From Saccopteryx bilineata (taxonomy: Eukaryota; Chordata; Mammalia; Chiroptera; Emballonuridae): a stretch of DNA of 64,000 nucleotides. Position numbers and translations under genes: made by a program. Where the stretch lies: the NCBI RefSeq assembly GCF_036850765.1, contig NC_089493.1, positions 12,835,632-12,899,631 on the forward strand, given 5' to 3'. The number at the start of each line of letters is the position of its first letter. The first letter of the stretch is position 1. The notes beneath the pieces were generated by a model. The model made no database searches and was not told where the DNA came from. It saw nothing but the letters and a program-made list of their open reading frames with translations. This document shows positions 46,501 through 59,575 of the stretch, one piece after another.

Positions 46501-47554
46501 TAGAAAACATCCTTTAGCTCTGCCTGGGAGCGGCAACATTTCAACAGTACTGAGCACATCTAGTGTCCATGGCCTGGCTTCTAAATTCCCTTTGCCATTA
46601 AAATGAATCACGACTCCTTGGAGAAACGGTTGATTCCACAACTGGGGCAAAGAAGTCAAAAGACGAGCCTGGAACATCTGTCAGGTCAGACGGCGAGGAT
46701 GTGCTCTAAGAGCAACGAGCCCGTGTGGAAAGGACACAGATTGAAGGGACTCTGCCTGGTCAAACTGGGGACAATGGGAGCTTCAAAATAAATAATGATG
46801 GGAATGGAGTGTAATTCACTTAACTAATACTTAACATCCATATAAATATATCAATAAAAATAATTCAAGTTCATGAGAAACGAGATATTTACAAGCTTCA
46901 AAGTATCTCCCCATAAAAAGCCTTTTAATTACAGAGGAAAAAACTAACTTTACATTAGAGAAACCTGGTAGATATCACTTTAATCATGTGATCTAAGGAA
47001 CCTGATTAGTATAGGAACAAATCAACATGGTGAGCCCCTTGGTAGCGGGCAGGACAGGGATGCAGGGTCGCTGCTCTGAATAGCCAAGTGTAGCTTCCCA
47101 CCAAAGAAGCCAAACCTGCATCTGATCGTGAGGAAACATTAGACAAACCGTAACGGAGAAAGTCTACAGCATCTGTGATCTTCGAAAGTGTCAAGGTCCT
47201 GAAAGTCATGGAAGGACCGAGGAGCTGTTCTTCCAGACTGAAGGAGATTAAACAGACATAAAATACAAGAGTGATTCTGAACTGGATCCTTTTGGGATGA
47301 AAGACACTCTTGGGATCACTGGTGAAACTTGAATGGAACTGGAGGATCCGATGATAGCAATGAGCCTGAGTTACCTTCTTGGGTGTGACGGTTGTGTTGT
47401 GGTTAGGTAGGAAAAACGCAGGAAAGTATTGGAAGATGATGGGGCACCCAAAAATCTTATTCTCAGAGAGCTCAAGAAAAAAAAAAAGATGATTTTTCTT
47501 ATACTACCCTAGCAACTATTCTGTGTTTCAAAAATTTTAAACAAGGAATAAATT

Positions 47555-48025
47555 ATAGAAAAACTAAACTATAAATAAAAAAATATGGTATGTACATATA
47601 ATGGAATATTATTTGGCCTTTAAAAGGGAGGAAATTCTGCCACATGCTATTACATGGATGAACCTTGAAGACATAAGTGAAATAAACCAGTCACAAAAGG
47701 ACAAATACTGGGTGACTCCACCTATAGGAAACACCTGGAACAGTCAAGTTCATGGACACAGAAAGTGGAATAGTGGTTGTCCAGGGCTGGGGACAGGGAA
47801 GAATGGGGAGTTCGTGTTTCATGGGGACAGAGTCTAAGTTTGGAGGATGACAAAGTTTTGGAGAGGGATGGGAAGGATGGTCCCACAACAATGTGGGTGT
47901 GGGACCATCTAAACTCTCTGTCACTGAACTGATTGCTGAAAACTGGGTAAGACAGTGAATTTTATGTTACATCTATTTTACCAGAATAGAAGAATAAATT
48001 CCACATTAAAATGTCAAAATAAAAA
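47555..48025 (+). mobile_element. L1 3' end
   Basis: TAATGGAATATTATTTGGCC, then ACATGGATGAACCTTGAAGA and GACAAATACTGGGTGA are typical L1 3' phrases. No frame is retained. Confidence 0.8.
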
Positions 48026-48964
48026 ATTGAGGTACACGCAAATTAAATGTTTAGTTTCACAATGTTAGCGTGGAAAGTGACACTGGGGTTGGCGTGTATC
48101 TTGAGTTAAATATGAAGTGTCCTCTAATTCCGGCTCCAGTCCCAACTCCAGGGCAGAGAGCTCGCCTTGGGCAAGGAGGGTTTTGTGTGTGTGCTCCACA
48201 TGGCCAAATAGTAACTTCATGATTCTGTGAAATTTGGGAAAAACCCTTTCTGCTGAACGTGGCTGCGGATGTCCATTCTTAGAAAGTTATAGGCTATTGG
48301 AGAGCCTCGTTCTTCAAAGCAGATCTGCTTTTAGTTACTTAGTCAAATAAAGCAATCCAACCAAGTGGCAAAACTCCAAGGTATGACACTGTTACAGGCT
48401 AGAAAGGCAAGTCCTTCTGTTTCCTCGTTTGTGGGGCCTGTGAAACTAGAGCACACGTGTTTGCTGATTTAGTTCAGAGGTCTGCAATGCCCCAGCAGAC
48501 CAGACCGCTGTGGCCATGGAACAACACAGGGACCCCAGTGTAGGGTCAGGGTATGGTGCTCCTAACAGTAAATGCCAAGTCACATGGTTCCATGGGTGAG
48601 TCCTGGGGGTAACCAGGCAGTTGCTTAAATGTCTGGGTCTCTTCCTCTCCACAGCTCAGCCAATGGTGTGACTCACAAGCCTACTTCAGGGTCACTGTGA
48701 ACAGTACTCCCTGGCTGGAGGGGCTGCAGGCTCTATGGACTTGTGCTAGGAAGGGCTTGCTATGACAATGACCTGGCACCTCCTGCATACGTAGAACATA
48801 GGGTGACCTAGCCAGCACAGCACCGTGACACTTCGGGCTTTGGTCTCTTCATGTCATATGCCAATCATACCAGGGTAGACATTTTTTAGTGCCTTCTGGT
48901 TTTATGATTTTCATAATCTGTACCTACCAAGGCAATAATTTATGAGATAATGATGGTAATAATT

Positions 48965-49143
48965 AACTTTTTAAAATTGATTTGAGAGAGACAGAGAGAG
49001 AGACAGAGAGAGAGATCAATTTGTTGTTCCACTTATTTATGCACTCATTGGTTGATTCTTGTATGTGCCCTGACAGGGGATTAAACCCACAACCTTGGCA
49101 TATCAGGATGATGCTTTAATCAACTGAGCTACCCAGCTAGGCC
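48965..49143 (-). mobile_element. VES-like SINE
   Basis: GAGA-rich end, CAATTTGTTGTTCCACTTAT, then ACAACCTTGGC and CAACTGAGCTACC near the head, all in reverse orientation. Confidence 0.75.
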
Positions 49144-50759
49144 CATAACTTTAGAAGTTTTAAAAAATTTCTTTGTCAGGGGTATGTGTGTGTTTGTTTC
49201 TTTAATTGAGAGTAAAATTAATTCTCAGTGGGTAAGTTCTTAAAATTATTGGTCTCAGAGCCATACATTAATCGAAAAGCATCCTTGCCCTGCCCTGAAG
49301 GAAGTATGCCATCTGATAGCATAAATGCAGACAACAAATAAACCTAATAGAGCCCATTACAGACAGAAGTAGATATTAGGGTACAGATATAATAGTACAT
49401 GTTCTTTAAACTGAATCCTCTTATGCTAGGCTCAACATGAAATAGGTTTAAAGGCTGTATATATATGCGGGTTACATTTCAGAAGACATATAATTGGTCT
49501 AAGTCCAAATAAAAGGAACTAAGCTCATCCAGGTTCATTTATATACATCTATCAACAGATTTTAAGACACTGAATTTTAAGTGTCTTAAAGCTTACTATC
49601 GGCATGTTTTTTAGGTGTGCAGAGACAGTTCTGTCACCACTGTGGGATGGCTTGAGCGGTTGTTTCAAAGGGTCTTTCGGTCCATTAAAACTGCATTCAG
49701 AGAGAGCTGGGCCTGAGCCTGGACTGCCCGCGGTTTCATCAGCTGAAAAGCAGTCTCAGGTGTGATAATGCTCTTCCCTGCTCTGCTTTCTGGCTGAGAG
49801 CCTCTGAGGTTTCATTTCATGAGTACTCCTGGCCAGAAAATGCTTGAGATGCAGTCCCACCCCACAGCGCTCTACAACCCGTTGTATAAACTCAGTGACA
49901 GTTCTACATCCAGGCAGGATGAGGACAGCGTGCTTCCAACGGTGGGTGATCGCTGTGCTGGGCAGAGTCAAAGCTCCTTAAGTGACTTCCCTGGGAGGAC
50001 TAGAGGACTCAGAAGGCCCCTGATGGGGCCTTTGGGGGTCGTGTGCACCATCAGGGACCTCAGGCAGTCACAGTGAAAAAGTCAGACATCTCAAGGGGCC
50101 ACCCTATAGTGACCCTCTCGCCTGGTCTGGGGTCAGGCCCTTCGAGGGTCCTGCCTCATGCAGCAGCCAGAACACAGCAGAACCCCGCTGTCCCCAGCGT
50201 GTGCGCATCACCATGGGAACGGCTGGCAGCCCCACACTGGGCGGGCAGGCGGTGTGCGCCATCTATTTCTATGGTACCTATCACCATGGCACCTGCTTGC
50301 TCTGAGAAGCACAAGCTAAAAACAGAACACAAAGAAAAGGGGGCAATGCACCCCCCTGCTGGCACCTCGCCTGCAGCTGTTGTTATACCTCAGACGGCTT
50401 GCGTGGACCTTATCCGCTCCCAGTTTCCGTGTTTTTGTTGTAAATGCCCTTAAATAAAAAGCTTACAGTCGGCATCATCTAGGGGTGATGTGGCCCAAGG
50501 CTCCGGGAGGGAGCCCGCACAGGAGGTGGCTGCTCCCCGGGCCTGTTCTGGGCTCTTTAGACGGTGTTTGGGGAAGGGGGCAAGTGGGAAGTAGGGGAGA
50601 GGGACACCAATGTGCACAGATGGCCCCAAAAGGACCTGTGCTCCTTCCAACAATGGGATCGCAAGCTCTCCTGAGAGCTCATGGGACATTGTCTCCAGGG
50701 CTGGATCCACAGGCCAAAGAAACCCTGAAGGTTTTCTGTAAGTGACAGAGCTCACCCTT

Positions 50760-50890
50760 CCAGTTTCTGGGGTCAGACAGAACTTGAGTTCAAATCCAGG
50801 CTCAGCCACTTGCCAGCCGGGTGAGATCAGTGGTCACCCTCTCAGAGGTTAGGTCTATTCATCTGTGAAATGGGGATGAAGAGACACACT
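50760..50890 (+). repeat. MIR SINE fragment
   Basis: TTGAGTTCAAATCCAGGCTC, then CCACTTGCC and CATCTGTGAAATGGGGATGA are sense MIR phrases. Confidence 0.75.
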
Positions 50891-51057
50891 CCACAGGAAC
50901 AGGCCCCGTGCTGTCACCTCAGCCTTCGTGGTTGCTCCTTGGTCACCCATCTATAAAATGGGGAGAATAATTGCAGCTGCCTAGGGGGCTCTGTGGCGGT
51001 TCAAGGAGGCGAGGTGGGTGGAATGCTGAGCACTGGAGATGCTTGGAGGTGTGCAGA

Positions 51058-51098
51058 GGAGGAGGAGGAGAAGGAGGGAGAGGGGGAGGAGGAGGACA
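51058..51098. repeat. Purine-rich (GGA)n tract
   Basis: GAGGAGGAG-type run; it gives Glu-rich frames that are not genes. Confidence 0.85.
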
Positions 51099-51369
51099 GC
51101 AACCACAGCCAGGATAGGGGTGCCCGGTGGCCCTGCCTCGCCAGGGCCGGACGTCTTGCCCTCTGTCCCAGTGGGGCAGGTACAAGGGTAGCCCCTTGCC
51201 CCCCAGATTCCTACAAGTCCTTGGCTGCAGCAAACGGAACTGAGGACAAGCTCATGCTCTGAAGCAGGTGTCATCATGCATAGGGTCATCAGCCTGGGGA
51301 CTTGCTGTTATACACCGGACAATGGAATTCTCACCACCTGGAGCAAATTGCCCCGTGGCTGCCTGCTTG

Positions 51370-51500
51370 TGGATTCGGGAGTCTGGCGGGCCTTGGGCTC
51401 CAGTCTCCCTTCTCCCACCTGTGAGCTGAGTGGCTCTGAACAAGTCACTCAGCTTCCCTTCCCCTCTTCATCTGTGAGACGGGGATGATGCCTCAGGGCT
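51370..51500 (+). repeat. MIR SINE fragment
   Basis: TGAACAAGTCACTCAGCTTC and CTTCATCTGTGAGACGGGGA are sense MIR core phrases. Confidence 0.7.
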
Positions 51501-52937
51501 CAGAGGGCGGCTGGGAGCGGTACCGGAGGACATGCAGGGACAGCCCCTGGCCGGGCGTCCCCCACCACGGCGAGCCCTCCTCGGTGACAGCGGGCTCCCT
51601 TTTCTCTATTTGCCACACTGAACGTCTTAGGGCAGCATCAGTGTTTAACAACTAGAGGATTATCTTTCATAATAGAAGGAAACGGGCCCGTTTCCGGAAC
51701 TTGCTGGTCAATGCCCAGTGCAACGCCAGGCTCCCTGCAAGCCCCAGCGCTGGGACCGTGTCCTGCAGTGCCCCCGCCACCCTCTCAAATGCCATTTCTC
51801 ACAACGCCCTCTCAGGAATGCTCCACTTGGCCAAACACAACTGTGGGCTCTCAGACACAGCTTGCTTGTTCCTTTTTATTCTATTGTATAAAAGCAATTT
51901 CCCCGTTACGAGCTTTGAGGGTGTCTCTCTGCCAAATCGCACAACCCAAGAATGCCCAGTTTCCATTTGGGGATCCGTGTGCTTCTGAGGAACTGGACTT
52001 GGCTCCGAGGTTCTGGTTGTGGAACCTGTGACCGAAGCTAGGCCAGTCCCCTAATTCTATCCCCTATGTGTGGGGATTGGTTCAATCAGAATGACTCTCA
52101 GGACTCCACCTGAGAGTGGGGACAGAGGTCCACAAGGGCCAGCGATGTGGGGTCTGGACTGCTCGAGCCATCTGACCATCATAAGCAACCTGACACTGAA
52201 GAGCACCAACTCAGAGCCCTGAGCCACGACCGCCCAGCACAGGGACACCTAGATCCAACTGCATCTCAAGCGTGACCTCCTGGTGAGTTTCTTAGATCCA
52301 CAAGTCAGTACGCTCCATTTATGTTTAAACCAACTGAAGTTGGATTTTCTGCAACATTAGGATAAAGAAAAGCACCTGGGACACTCCTTCCTCTCTGTAG
52401 TCTCGGGTCCTCACCACATTTGGAGCTTACGTTTCAAAGTTAGGTCTCGAAGCAAGCCCACCTAATTCCATTTCTTCCTTACCCTCTGCCACTGTGTACC
52501 ATCAAGAATTGACCACGTATGCAATAAAACCCTTTGAGATTAGTAGTGTCTCCATTTTTCCAATGAGGACAACTGAGGCCCAAAAAGATGTGAAGTTCTT
52601 CTCTCCAAAGCGACACATTTCATAGGTGGTAAGCTCAGGACTGGACATGAGGACCCTTGTCGTAGGTAGGCTACGCATGTTTTGATTTCTTTTCCTAAGT
52701 ATTAAATTCTTTCAATTCTCCAGTTGGATTATAAATTTCTTCAGTCCAAGGCTATTTTTTCTTCCTAATTTGACCATCCATTACAGTTAACTTAAGTGTT
52801 TCGAACCAAATGGTCAGTGAGGTCGCCTTCGGCCAGGAGCACCCCAGCTCAGGGGCCCAACCACGCCTGGAGGTCTGCTGAGCACTTTAAAAAGCACCAG
52901 GCACTGGAGTAAATAAGTGCTGGACATAGATAATCTC

Positions 52938-53310
52938 TTTTTTTTTTTTTTTTTTCATTTTTCTGAAGCTGGAAACAGGGAGGCAGTCAGACTCCCGCAT
53001 GCGCCCGACCGGGATCCACCTGGCACGCCCACCAGGGGGCGATGCTCTGCCCATCTGGGGTGTCGCTCTGTTGCATCCAGAGCCATTCTAGCACCTGAGG
53101 CAGAGGCCACAGAGCCATCCTCAGCGCCCGGGCCATCTTTGCTCCCATGGAGCCTCGGCTGCGGGAGGGGAAGAGAGAGACAGAGAGGAAGGAGAGGGGG
53201 AGGAGTGGAGAAGCAGATGGGCGCTTCTCCTGTATGTCCTGCCCGGGAATCGAACCCGGGACTTCTGCACACCAGGCCGATGCTCTACCACTGAGCCAAC
53301 CGGCCAGGGC
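52938..53310 (-). mobile_element. Rhin-1-like SINE
   Basis: The reverse complement starts GCCCTGGCCGGTTGGCTCAG and ends with an A tail, seen here as a T run. It is flanked by TAGATAATCTCTTTTT on both sides. Confidence 0.94.
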
Positions 53311-53749
53311 CTTAGATAATCTCTTTTTAAAAAATGGTTCATGGTCTTTACGTTATTCTTGGACCCAAGGGGCCTTTCGCCAAGGCCTGTGAGTGGGACC
53401 TGTTTGAACCGAAATCAGGGGTTCTGCTCTGAGGAACAAACACAGAGGGCAGGGCCCCTGCCGGTGGCAAGGGGCACATGACCACGTGGAAAGGCCAAGG
53501 GCGGGGCTTGCTTCTGGGTGGTCTTATTATCTGCGTGGTCTTGCACAAGTGAACTGATGTACATTTGTCAGATGAGGACGGAAGGCCGGCACCTCTCCGG
53601 GAGAACTGATTGCATCAGCCACACAGCCAGCACCATGCAGGGCACAGTCTTGTTTCTCCCACTAAGTTTCCTCCTCTTCACCGGGCACCACCTAGTGAGG
53701 CTTTACGGTCGGACGCTAGGAAAGTCCCTTGGCCAGGACAATGGCGCAA

Positions 53750-54270
53750 CTGAGACAAAGAGCTGACCGAACTGCCCGAGCCATTTACAGCCAGACACTG
53801 AAGGTCACTTCCTTAGAGATAACAGCTAGGTCTCAGCGTTAGTTTAGCTCCAGCCCCAGGTGGGCTAAGCCAGGACCAGCTACAATGACTAATAAACCCC
53901 TGCCCTGGAGCTGACCCATCCGTAAAGACCGTGGCCCTGAGAGGGCACACCTGGAAAAGCTGATAGATGTTCTATTGAAATTCTCCCCTAAACTCTAGGT
54001 CTTTAAAAACCCTCAAAACAAAGGACCCAGCCTGCAGGCTGCCACCCCTCTCCCCCTTCCCTGCCCTTTCTTTACCCCACAGGCGTGTATCTCCTAAACT
54101 TTAAGGGTCCTCACAAGACTTGCAACCAGGGAGCAGTGGGCAGCGGCAGCTCGTCCCAGGCCAACCCCCTGAGCCTGTCTCCAAGGCCCCTTTTCTCTGA
54201 CTTCCCAGGGAGCCAAAGCAGCCCCACCTAGGCCCTCTCTGATTGCTTCTCCTATCCCAGGCCCTTCCTG
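53750..54270 (+). repeat. Possible solitary retroviral-type LTR
   Basis: A compact block with AATAAA in ACTAATAAACCC, a TTTAAAAACCCTC promoter-like motif and a downstream GTATCTCCTAAACTTTAAGG segment, a layout like an ERV LTR. I could not define TG...CA ends or a target duplication. No viral coding sequence is next to it. The call is tentative. Confidence 0.3.
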
Positions 54271-55209
54271 TTTCACTGTCCTCAGCTTTAAAAAGGAGTC
54301 ACCTGGACTCGCATTGTGAAATCTTTCCCGCATGAAGAATCAACACGCTACTTACTGGTTGGCCCTAGGCAGACCCGAAGGGCCAGGCCACCTGTCCGCT
54401 AGCACTAGTAGCTGGCCCTCACGGGCGTGTGTCCATTGGCCCCTGCTCTGTGGATTGTGGCCAACCCTACCCCGGAGCCAAAGAGAGACACGAGAGCTTA
54501 GGAGAACAGGGCCACCAGGGGAGGGAAGTTTCCATCCCACTCCTTGCCAAACACAGGTTCGCCTCTGGAAAGTGGAGGCCGCCAAGGAGGGGCCGTGGCC
54601 CAGGCCGCTTTGTTTCGTTACAAGGTCATTGTGTTCGGATTATAACGCAGTCTTTTTCTCCCTGCCTCTGCCTATCAAGCCATGAACCGTTCCAGATCTG
54701 ACCGCTGAGCACCAGGTCTGGCTTGACTAAGCAGGAAAGGGGAGCGGCTGGTGGCTCAGGACGCAGTTTCAGTTAAGATGTGACCCTGTTCTCAGCACAG
54801 CCAGGCCTCCCTGGGACCTGAGTGTCACCCCAGAGCCGGTACACACACACGCAGGATGTTCATCAGGACAGGGGAATGTTCTTGTAGGTAAACCTGATTG
54901 AACTGCATTTTTCTGGGGCTTAGGTGCCCGAGGGACAGTGAGAGATAAAATGCCTTTACATTTTACCATCTCTTCTAATCTCCTCCTTCCTCAAAGAAGG
55001 CAGGTAGGGCCAGCCTTTGTTCCACTCCAGAATGAGGTACGGAATAGTTATACCCTCCTGGCAGAAGCAGTTGAGTTTCTATTTATGGGACGCAGTGTTT
55101 TCAAAGTGTAGATCTCCAGGACACCTGCATCAGAATCCTGGAGTGCTCATTAAAAATCTAAGCTTCTGGCTCCGCAAGATTCCCGCTGAATTAGACTCTA
55201 CACAAGACT

Positions 55210-55460
55210 GAGAACCTTGGGTAGCGGTTAAGAACATGGGTTTTAGTGTCAGATAAACAGGGACGACCGCCAAGCTCCGGCTCCATTCCCTACTGCCTGT
55301 GGAGCGTGGGCAGGGCAGTTAACCTCTGCGGGTCTCAGTTTCATCCTTGTGCACAGGGACTGCCGAACCGCCAAGGACTAGGGAGCTCATGAGGTTGTTC
55401 TAAGGGCGAAATGAAACAATACATGTTTAGCAATGCTTGGCTCGTGGTAAAGGTTTAATA
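55210..55460 (+). repeat. MIR SINE
   Basis: GGTAGCGGTTAAGAACATGG, then CAGTTAACCTCTGCGGGTCT and GAGGTTGTTCTAAGGG follow the sense MIR order. Confidence 0.75.
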
Positions 55461-55771
55461 CATGATGACTTTTAATTTAATATCTGTATTCACACAGTCC
55501 TAGGACCCTACAAGAGATAATAAACTTGGCCATCACAACCAGTGTTAAGATCCCTGCTACAGTACTTTCCACTGTACAGGTTTGGACAAATCTACAAGAC
55601 CAGCAACCAGACCTGGATGTACCAAACTGACACAAGGAGAGGGCAGCAACGTCTGAGCCCCACCAACTGCCAGCCAGGAGAGGGCAGCAGGGGAGAACAG
55701 AGTCTAACCCTGTAGCCCTGGAAATCCCAGTGCCCAGGTATCGGGGCATTCATGTTAAATCTGATGGGGGT

Positions 55772-56158
55772 GGCCCTGGCCGGTTGGCTCAGCGGTTGAG
55801 CGTCGGCCTAGCGTGCGGAGGACCCGGGTTCGATTCCCGGCCAGGGCACACAGGAGAAGCGCACATTTGCTTCTCCACCCCTCCGCCGCGCCTTCCTCTC
55901 TGTCTCTTCCCCTCCCACAGCCAAGGCTCCATTGGAGCAAAGATGGCCCGGGCGCTGGGGATGGCTCTGTGGCCTCTGCCCCAGGCGCTGGAGTGGCTCT
56001 GGTCGCAACATGGCGACGCCCAGGATGGGCAGAGCATCGCCCCCTGGTGGGCAGAGCGTCGCCCCTGGTGGGCGTGCCGGGTGAATCCCGGTCGGGCGCA
56101 TGCGGGAGTCTGTCTGACTGTCTCTCCCTGTTTCCAGCTTCAGAAAAAAAAAAAAAAA
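55772..56158 (+). mobile_element. Rhin-1-like SINE, first of a tandem pair
   Basis: A complete copy from GGCCCTGGCCGGTTGG to a pure A tail. AAATCTGATGGGGG precedes it and recurs directly after the tail. Confidence 0.93.
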
Positions 56159-56167
56159 ATCTGATGG

Positions 56168-56553
56168 GGGCTCAGCAGTAGAGCGTCGGCCTGGAGTGCG
56201 GGGGACCCGGGTTCGATTCCCGGCCAGGGCACATAGGAGAAGCGCCCATTTGCTTGTCCACCCCTCCCTCCTTCCTCTCTGTCTCTCTCTTCCCCTCCCG
56301 CAGCCAAGGCTCCATTGGAGCAAAGATGGCCCGGGTGCTGGGGATGGCTCCTTGGCCTCTGCCCCAGGCGCTAGAGTGGCTCTGGTCGTGGCAGAGCAAC
56401 GCCCTGGAGGGGCAGAGTGTTGCCCCCTGGTGGGCAGAGCGTCGCCCCCTGGTGGGCGTGCTGGGTGGATCCCGGTCGGGCGCATGCGGGAGTCTGTCTG
56501 ACTGTCTCTCACCGTTTCCAGCTTCAGAAAAATACAAAAAAAAAAAAAAAAAA
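56168..56553 (+). mobile_element. Rhin-1-like SINE, second of a tandem pair, head-truncated
   Basis: It begins at GGCTCAGCAGTAGAGCG, so the first 14 or so bases of the SINE head are missing. The body and A tail are complete and are followed by a third AAATCTGATGGG. Confidence 0.93.
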
Positions 56554-57924
56554 ATCTGATGGGTGCAGGAGTGGCAGCACGGGTTACCAGTGGGTGGCGG
56601 CTGGCTGGCTCTTGGTCAGCTCACAGACGATGTACTTTAGGAATTCACACAAGCATCAGTATACTGTAGGAAACCACCAAGCTTCACTGAAATTTAGATG
56701 TTGGGAGACTAGACTAAGCCCGGGGCTGGCAAATTTTTTGTACAGCCTTTGAGCTAAGAATGTTTTCTTTTTTACATTTTAAAAGGGTGTTAAGAGGGAG
56801 TGAGTGGGAAAGGAGGTCTCTGTGAAGGATATGGAGAAAACTGGCCAGCACAGCAGGGTGGGAACATAGAGCAGAGAGCCATGGAGGGTGGGGGGAAGCT
56901 CAAGGTGCGAGGGTGACAACAGTACCCACACTCGAGAAAGGTGGCATCAGATCAGGGAAGAACAGCACCAGCTGGGCCTCGGGCACGGCTGTCTCCCAGG
57001 ACTTCTGTCTGGGCACTCAGTCCTGGGGACAGAAGCCAGACTGCAATGGGCAATGGAGGACTGAGGGGGCAGGCAGGCAGTGTAGACAGCCTGTGTGGAC
57101 AATTCTTTCAAGATGCTTGGTTGTGGAAGGGAAACTGAAGAGAGAATGGACAGACACGTGGGACCCAGAACAGGGTATATTTCAGACTGAAGTGACTGTG
57201 CACGTTTTGGCGCTGATGAGAAATGCTGGCAGAGAAGAGGCGGAGGATGTGAGTGAGAGAGGACAGTGCATGGGGAGGGGTTCTGGAGGAGCTGGGAGGG
57301 CATCTGAGCACAGGGGAGGGCCGCGGGGGCGGGAGCACACCTTCTCGCGGAGGGGGTAGGGTGGAGAAGGAGAGTAGGAGGTATGCTGGGTGCCTGCCAG
57401 GGAAGACCTTGAGGGAGTTTCCCGGTCCTCAATTTCGTTCAGTTTTATCAATGGGAAGGATGGAATCTCTACCAGTGATGATGAGAGACAGTCAAACAGA
57501 GGTTAAAAGAAGGGTTGACAAAAGAGGGACAGGCAGGAGGCGATGCCGACAGGATGGGGAGTATCTAGGAACTTCTACAAGGGTTCCCAGGCAGCCTTAG
57601 GGACCTAGGACTGCAGGTTCAGACAGACACGGCGGACCAATTCCTTCAGCACCCCAGGAAGGAGTAGAGCAGAAAGGCTCCAGAAGTGGGGTCCAGCTGG
57701 GTGGGCCCACGCAGAAGGATAACTAGACAAGAGTGATTAGAGAGAGATGGAGGATAGAAAGGAAAACCAACTGCCACAGTCAAATACAGCTGCCCCCTGA
57801 GTGACTTGTCACTGGTTCAGGTGCTTGGCAGAGGGGTCAAGGTCCCTTCTGTGTATGGTCTAGATTTCCTCCTCAGCAAAGCGGCTGGAGGCAGAGGAGG
57901 TGCTAATGGAAAGAGAAAGATTTG

Positions 57925-58070
57925 TAGAATCAGACAGATGTGGGTTCAAAATCATCCTTACCATTTCCCAAAATAACATTTTGTTTCTAAAATGTGAAAA
58001 ATGCCTGCTTTGCAGAGCTTACGAGAATTCAATGAAATAATTAATGTAAAGTACACCTGCAAGGTTGTAA
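57925..58070 (+). repeat. MIR SINE fragment
   Basis: ATGTGGGTTCAAAATCATCC, CATTTCCC and a GCTTACGAGAATTCAATGAA segment resemble sense MIR. Confidence 0.6.
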
Positions 58071-58829
58071 TTATCATTAGGTGCCTGTCTTGTTATTTAG
58101 AGCCCTAACTTTTGCTTCTAGTAGGTACCCAGCACATAGTAGGCCCTCAGCAAATACAAATGTCCTTCTTCATCTGGTGAGGTCGGTAGTGTGGGTCCCC
58201 TTCCCTTATTCATCAAAGCACCTTCTCTGGCTTTTGATTGAGCTCCCCTGAGACAACTGACAGCCCCTTCCTGGACCTGTCCAATATCAGTTATTGCAAT
58301 AAGGAAATGGAACATTTATCTAGATTTCCTTTCATTGAGACAGGCTATTATTTAACCTTCAAGAAAGTATTCAGGACCTTATGGCAGCCCATCCATTCAC
58401 CGGACAAATGGCTTGGCTTCTTTATCACAGCCCTGCGGGATCATAGATAATCCCTGAGGGGAAGGAAAGATGGTTCCCTCGTCAACACGTGCAAGGGTGG
58501 ACTCCAGGGTAATGGAAGGAACACAGGTACTCTGCCTTAATGAGCCACCCAGACCCAAGATCACAAGAGATAGTGACTCTCTAGGCAAGGGGGTGTGAAG
58601 TTTATGTTACATGTTGAAGAACTTATCAAAGGATCCAGAAAATTAAAATAAAAAACAGAGCCCCACGCCACTCTCGCTGGGAGGTTTGGGCAGTAAAGGG
58701 ACGGGCTGCCCAACGCAGTCAGTAGTCAGTCCAGCCTGCAGGAGATGATCGCACTGTCGCCAGAGGTGTCTATCTGAAACATGGAGCCAGGAGCTGAGCT
58801 CGGTGTTTCTAAAGGACACAGCTGTAGAA

Positions 58830-58990
58830 AGGCCTGTGTGCCAGGCATTGTTCTAAACACTTTACACGTGTTAACTCATTTAATCCATACAACACTCACC
58901 AAATGAGGGCTGGTGTCCCCATTTAACAGAAAAGGAGGCACAAGAAGAGTCGATGCTTTTCCCAAAGACTCAGAGCTACTGACTGGCCTA
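58830..58990 (-). repeat. MIR-like fragment
   Basis: TGCCAGGCATTGTTCTAAAC, then TTAACTCATTTAATCC and CCCATTTAACAGAAAAGGAG match the complement of an MIR 3' part. Confidence 0.65.
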
Positions 58991-59534
58991 ACCAGCAGTC
59001 AGACAAGGATTCTGGAAGAGATTATACCCTTAATCCCCATGTGTATCAAAGCACAACTTTTTACAACTCCACGCAGTCAAAAGGACACGACTTAATTCTT
59101 CAGAGAGCTGTGCCTGAATATTGACGTGTCTTCTAAGTGACTCCAGGACCACGGCTAGTCATTCAGCGTCTCTCCTAGTTGGTTTCCCCCAAGAGAGCAC
59201 AGGGAGGGACCCACACTACCGACCTCACGGAACCACTGGAATGATAAAACGAACCCATGTGTGCTTAAGAAACGCTTTGAAAGCTATAAGTGTGGCTTAA
59301 ATATTGTCTCAAGGGAGCTGGGAAATCCTTAAAACCAAAATAACAAAGTGCATTCAATTAAAAAAAAAAATTCCAATACCATCTAGCAATCTGGCAGGTC
59401 GCCTGGAAATTCTGCCGAAATCTGCCAAGGAGAGGGGGTACGTTTGGTTTTGTGCATCTGTCATCTCGACTGAAAAACGGGGAGATTAATGGAAATTAAT
59501 TGAGAGAGAGCATACCTGTGTGTGAGGTGTGCAT

Positions 59535-59575
59535 GCACACGTGCACACATACACACAAACACACACCGACACAGG
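59535..59575. repeat. (CA)n microsatellite, imperfect
   Basis: CACACA runs broken by T and A. Confidence 0.8.
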
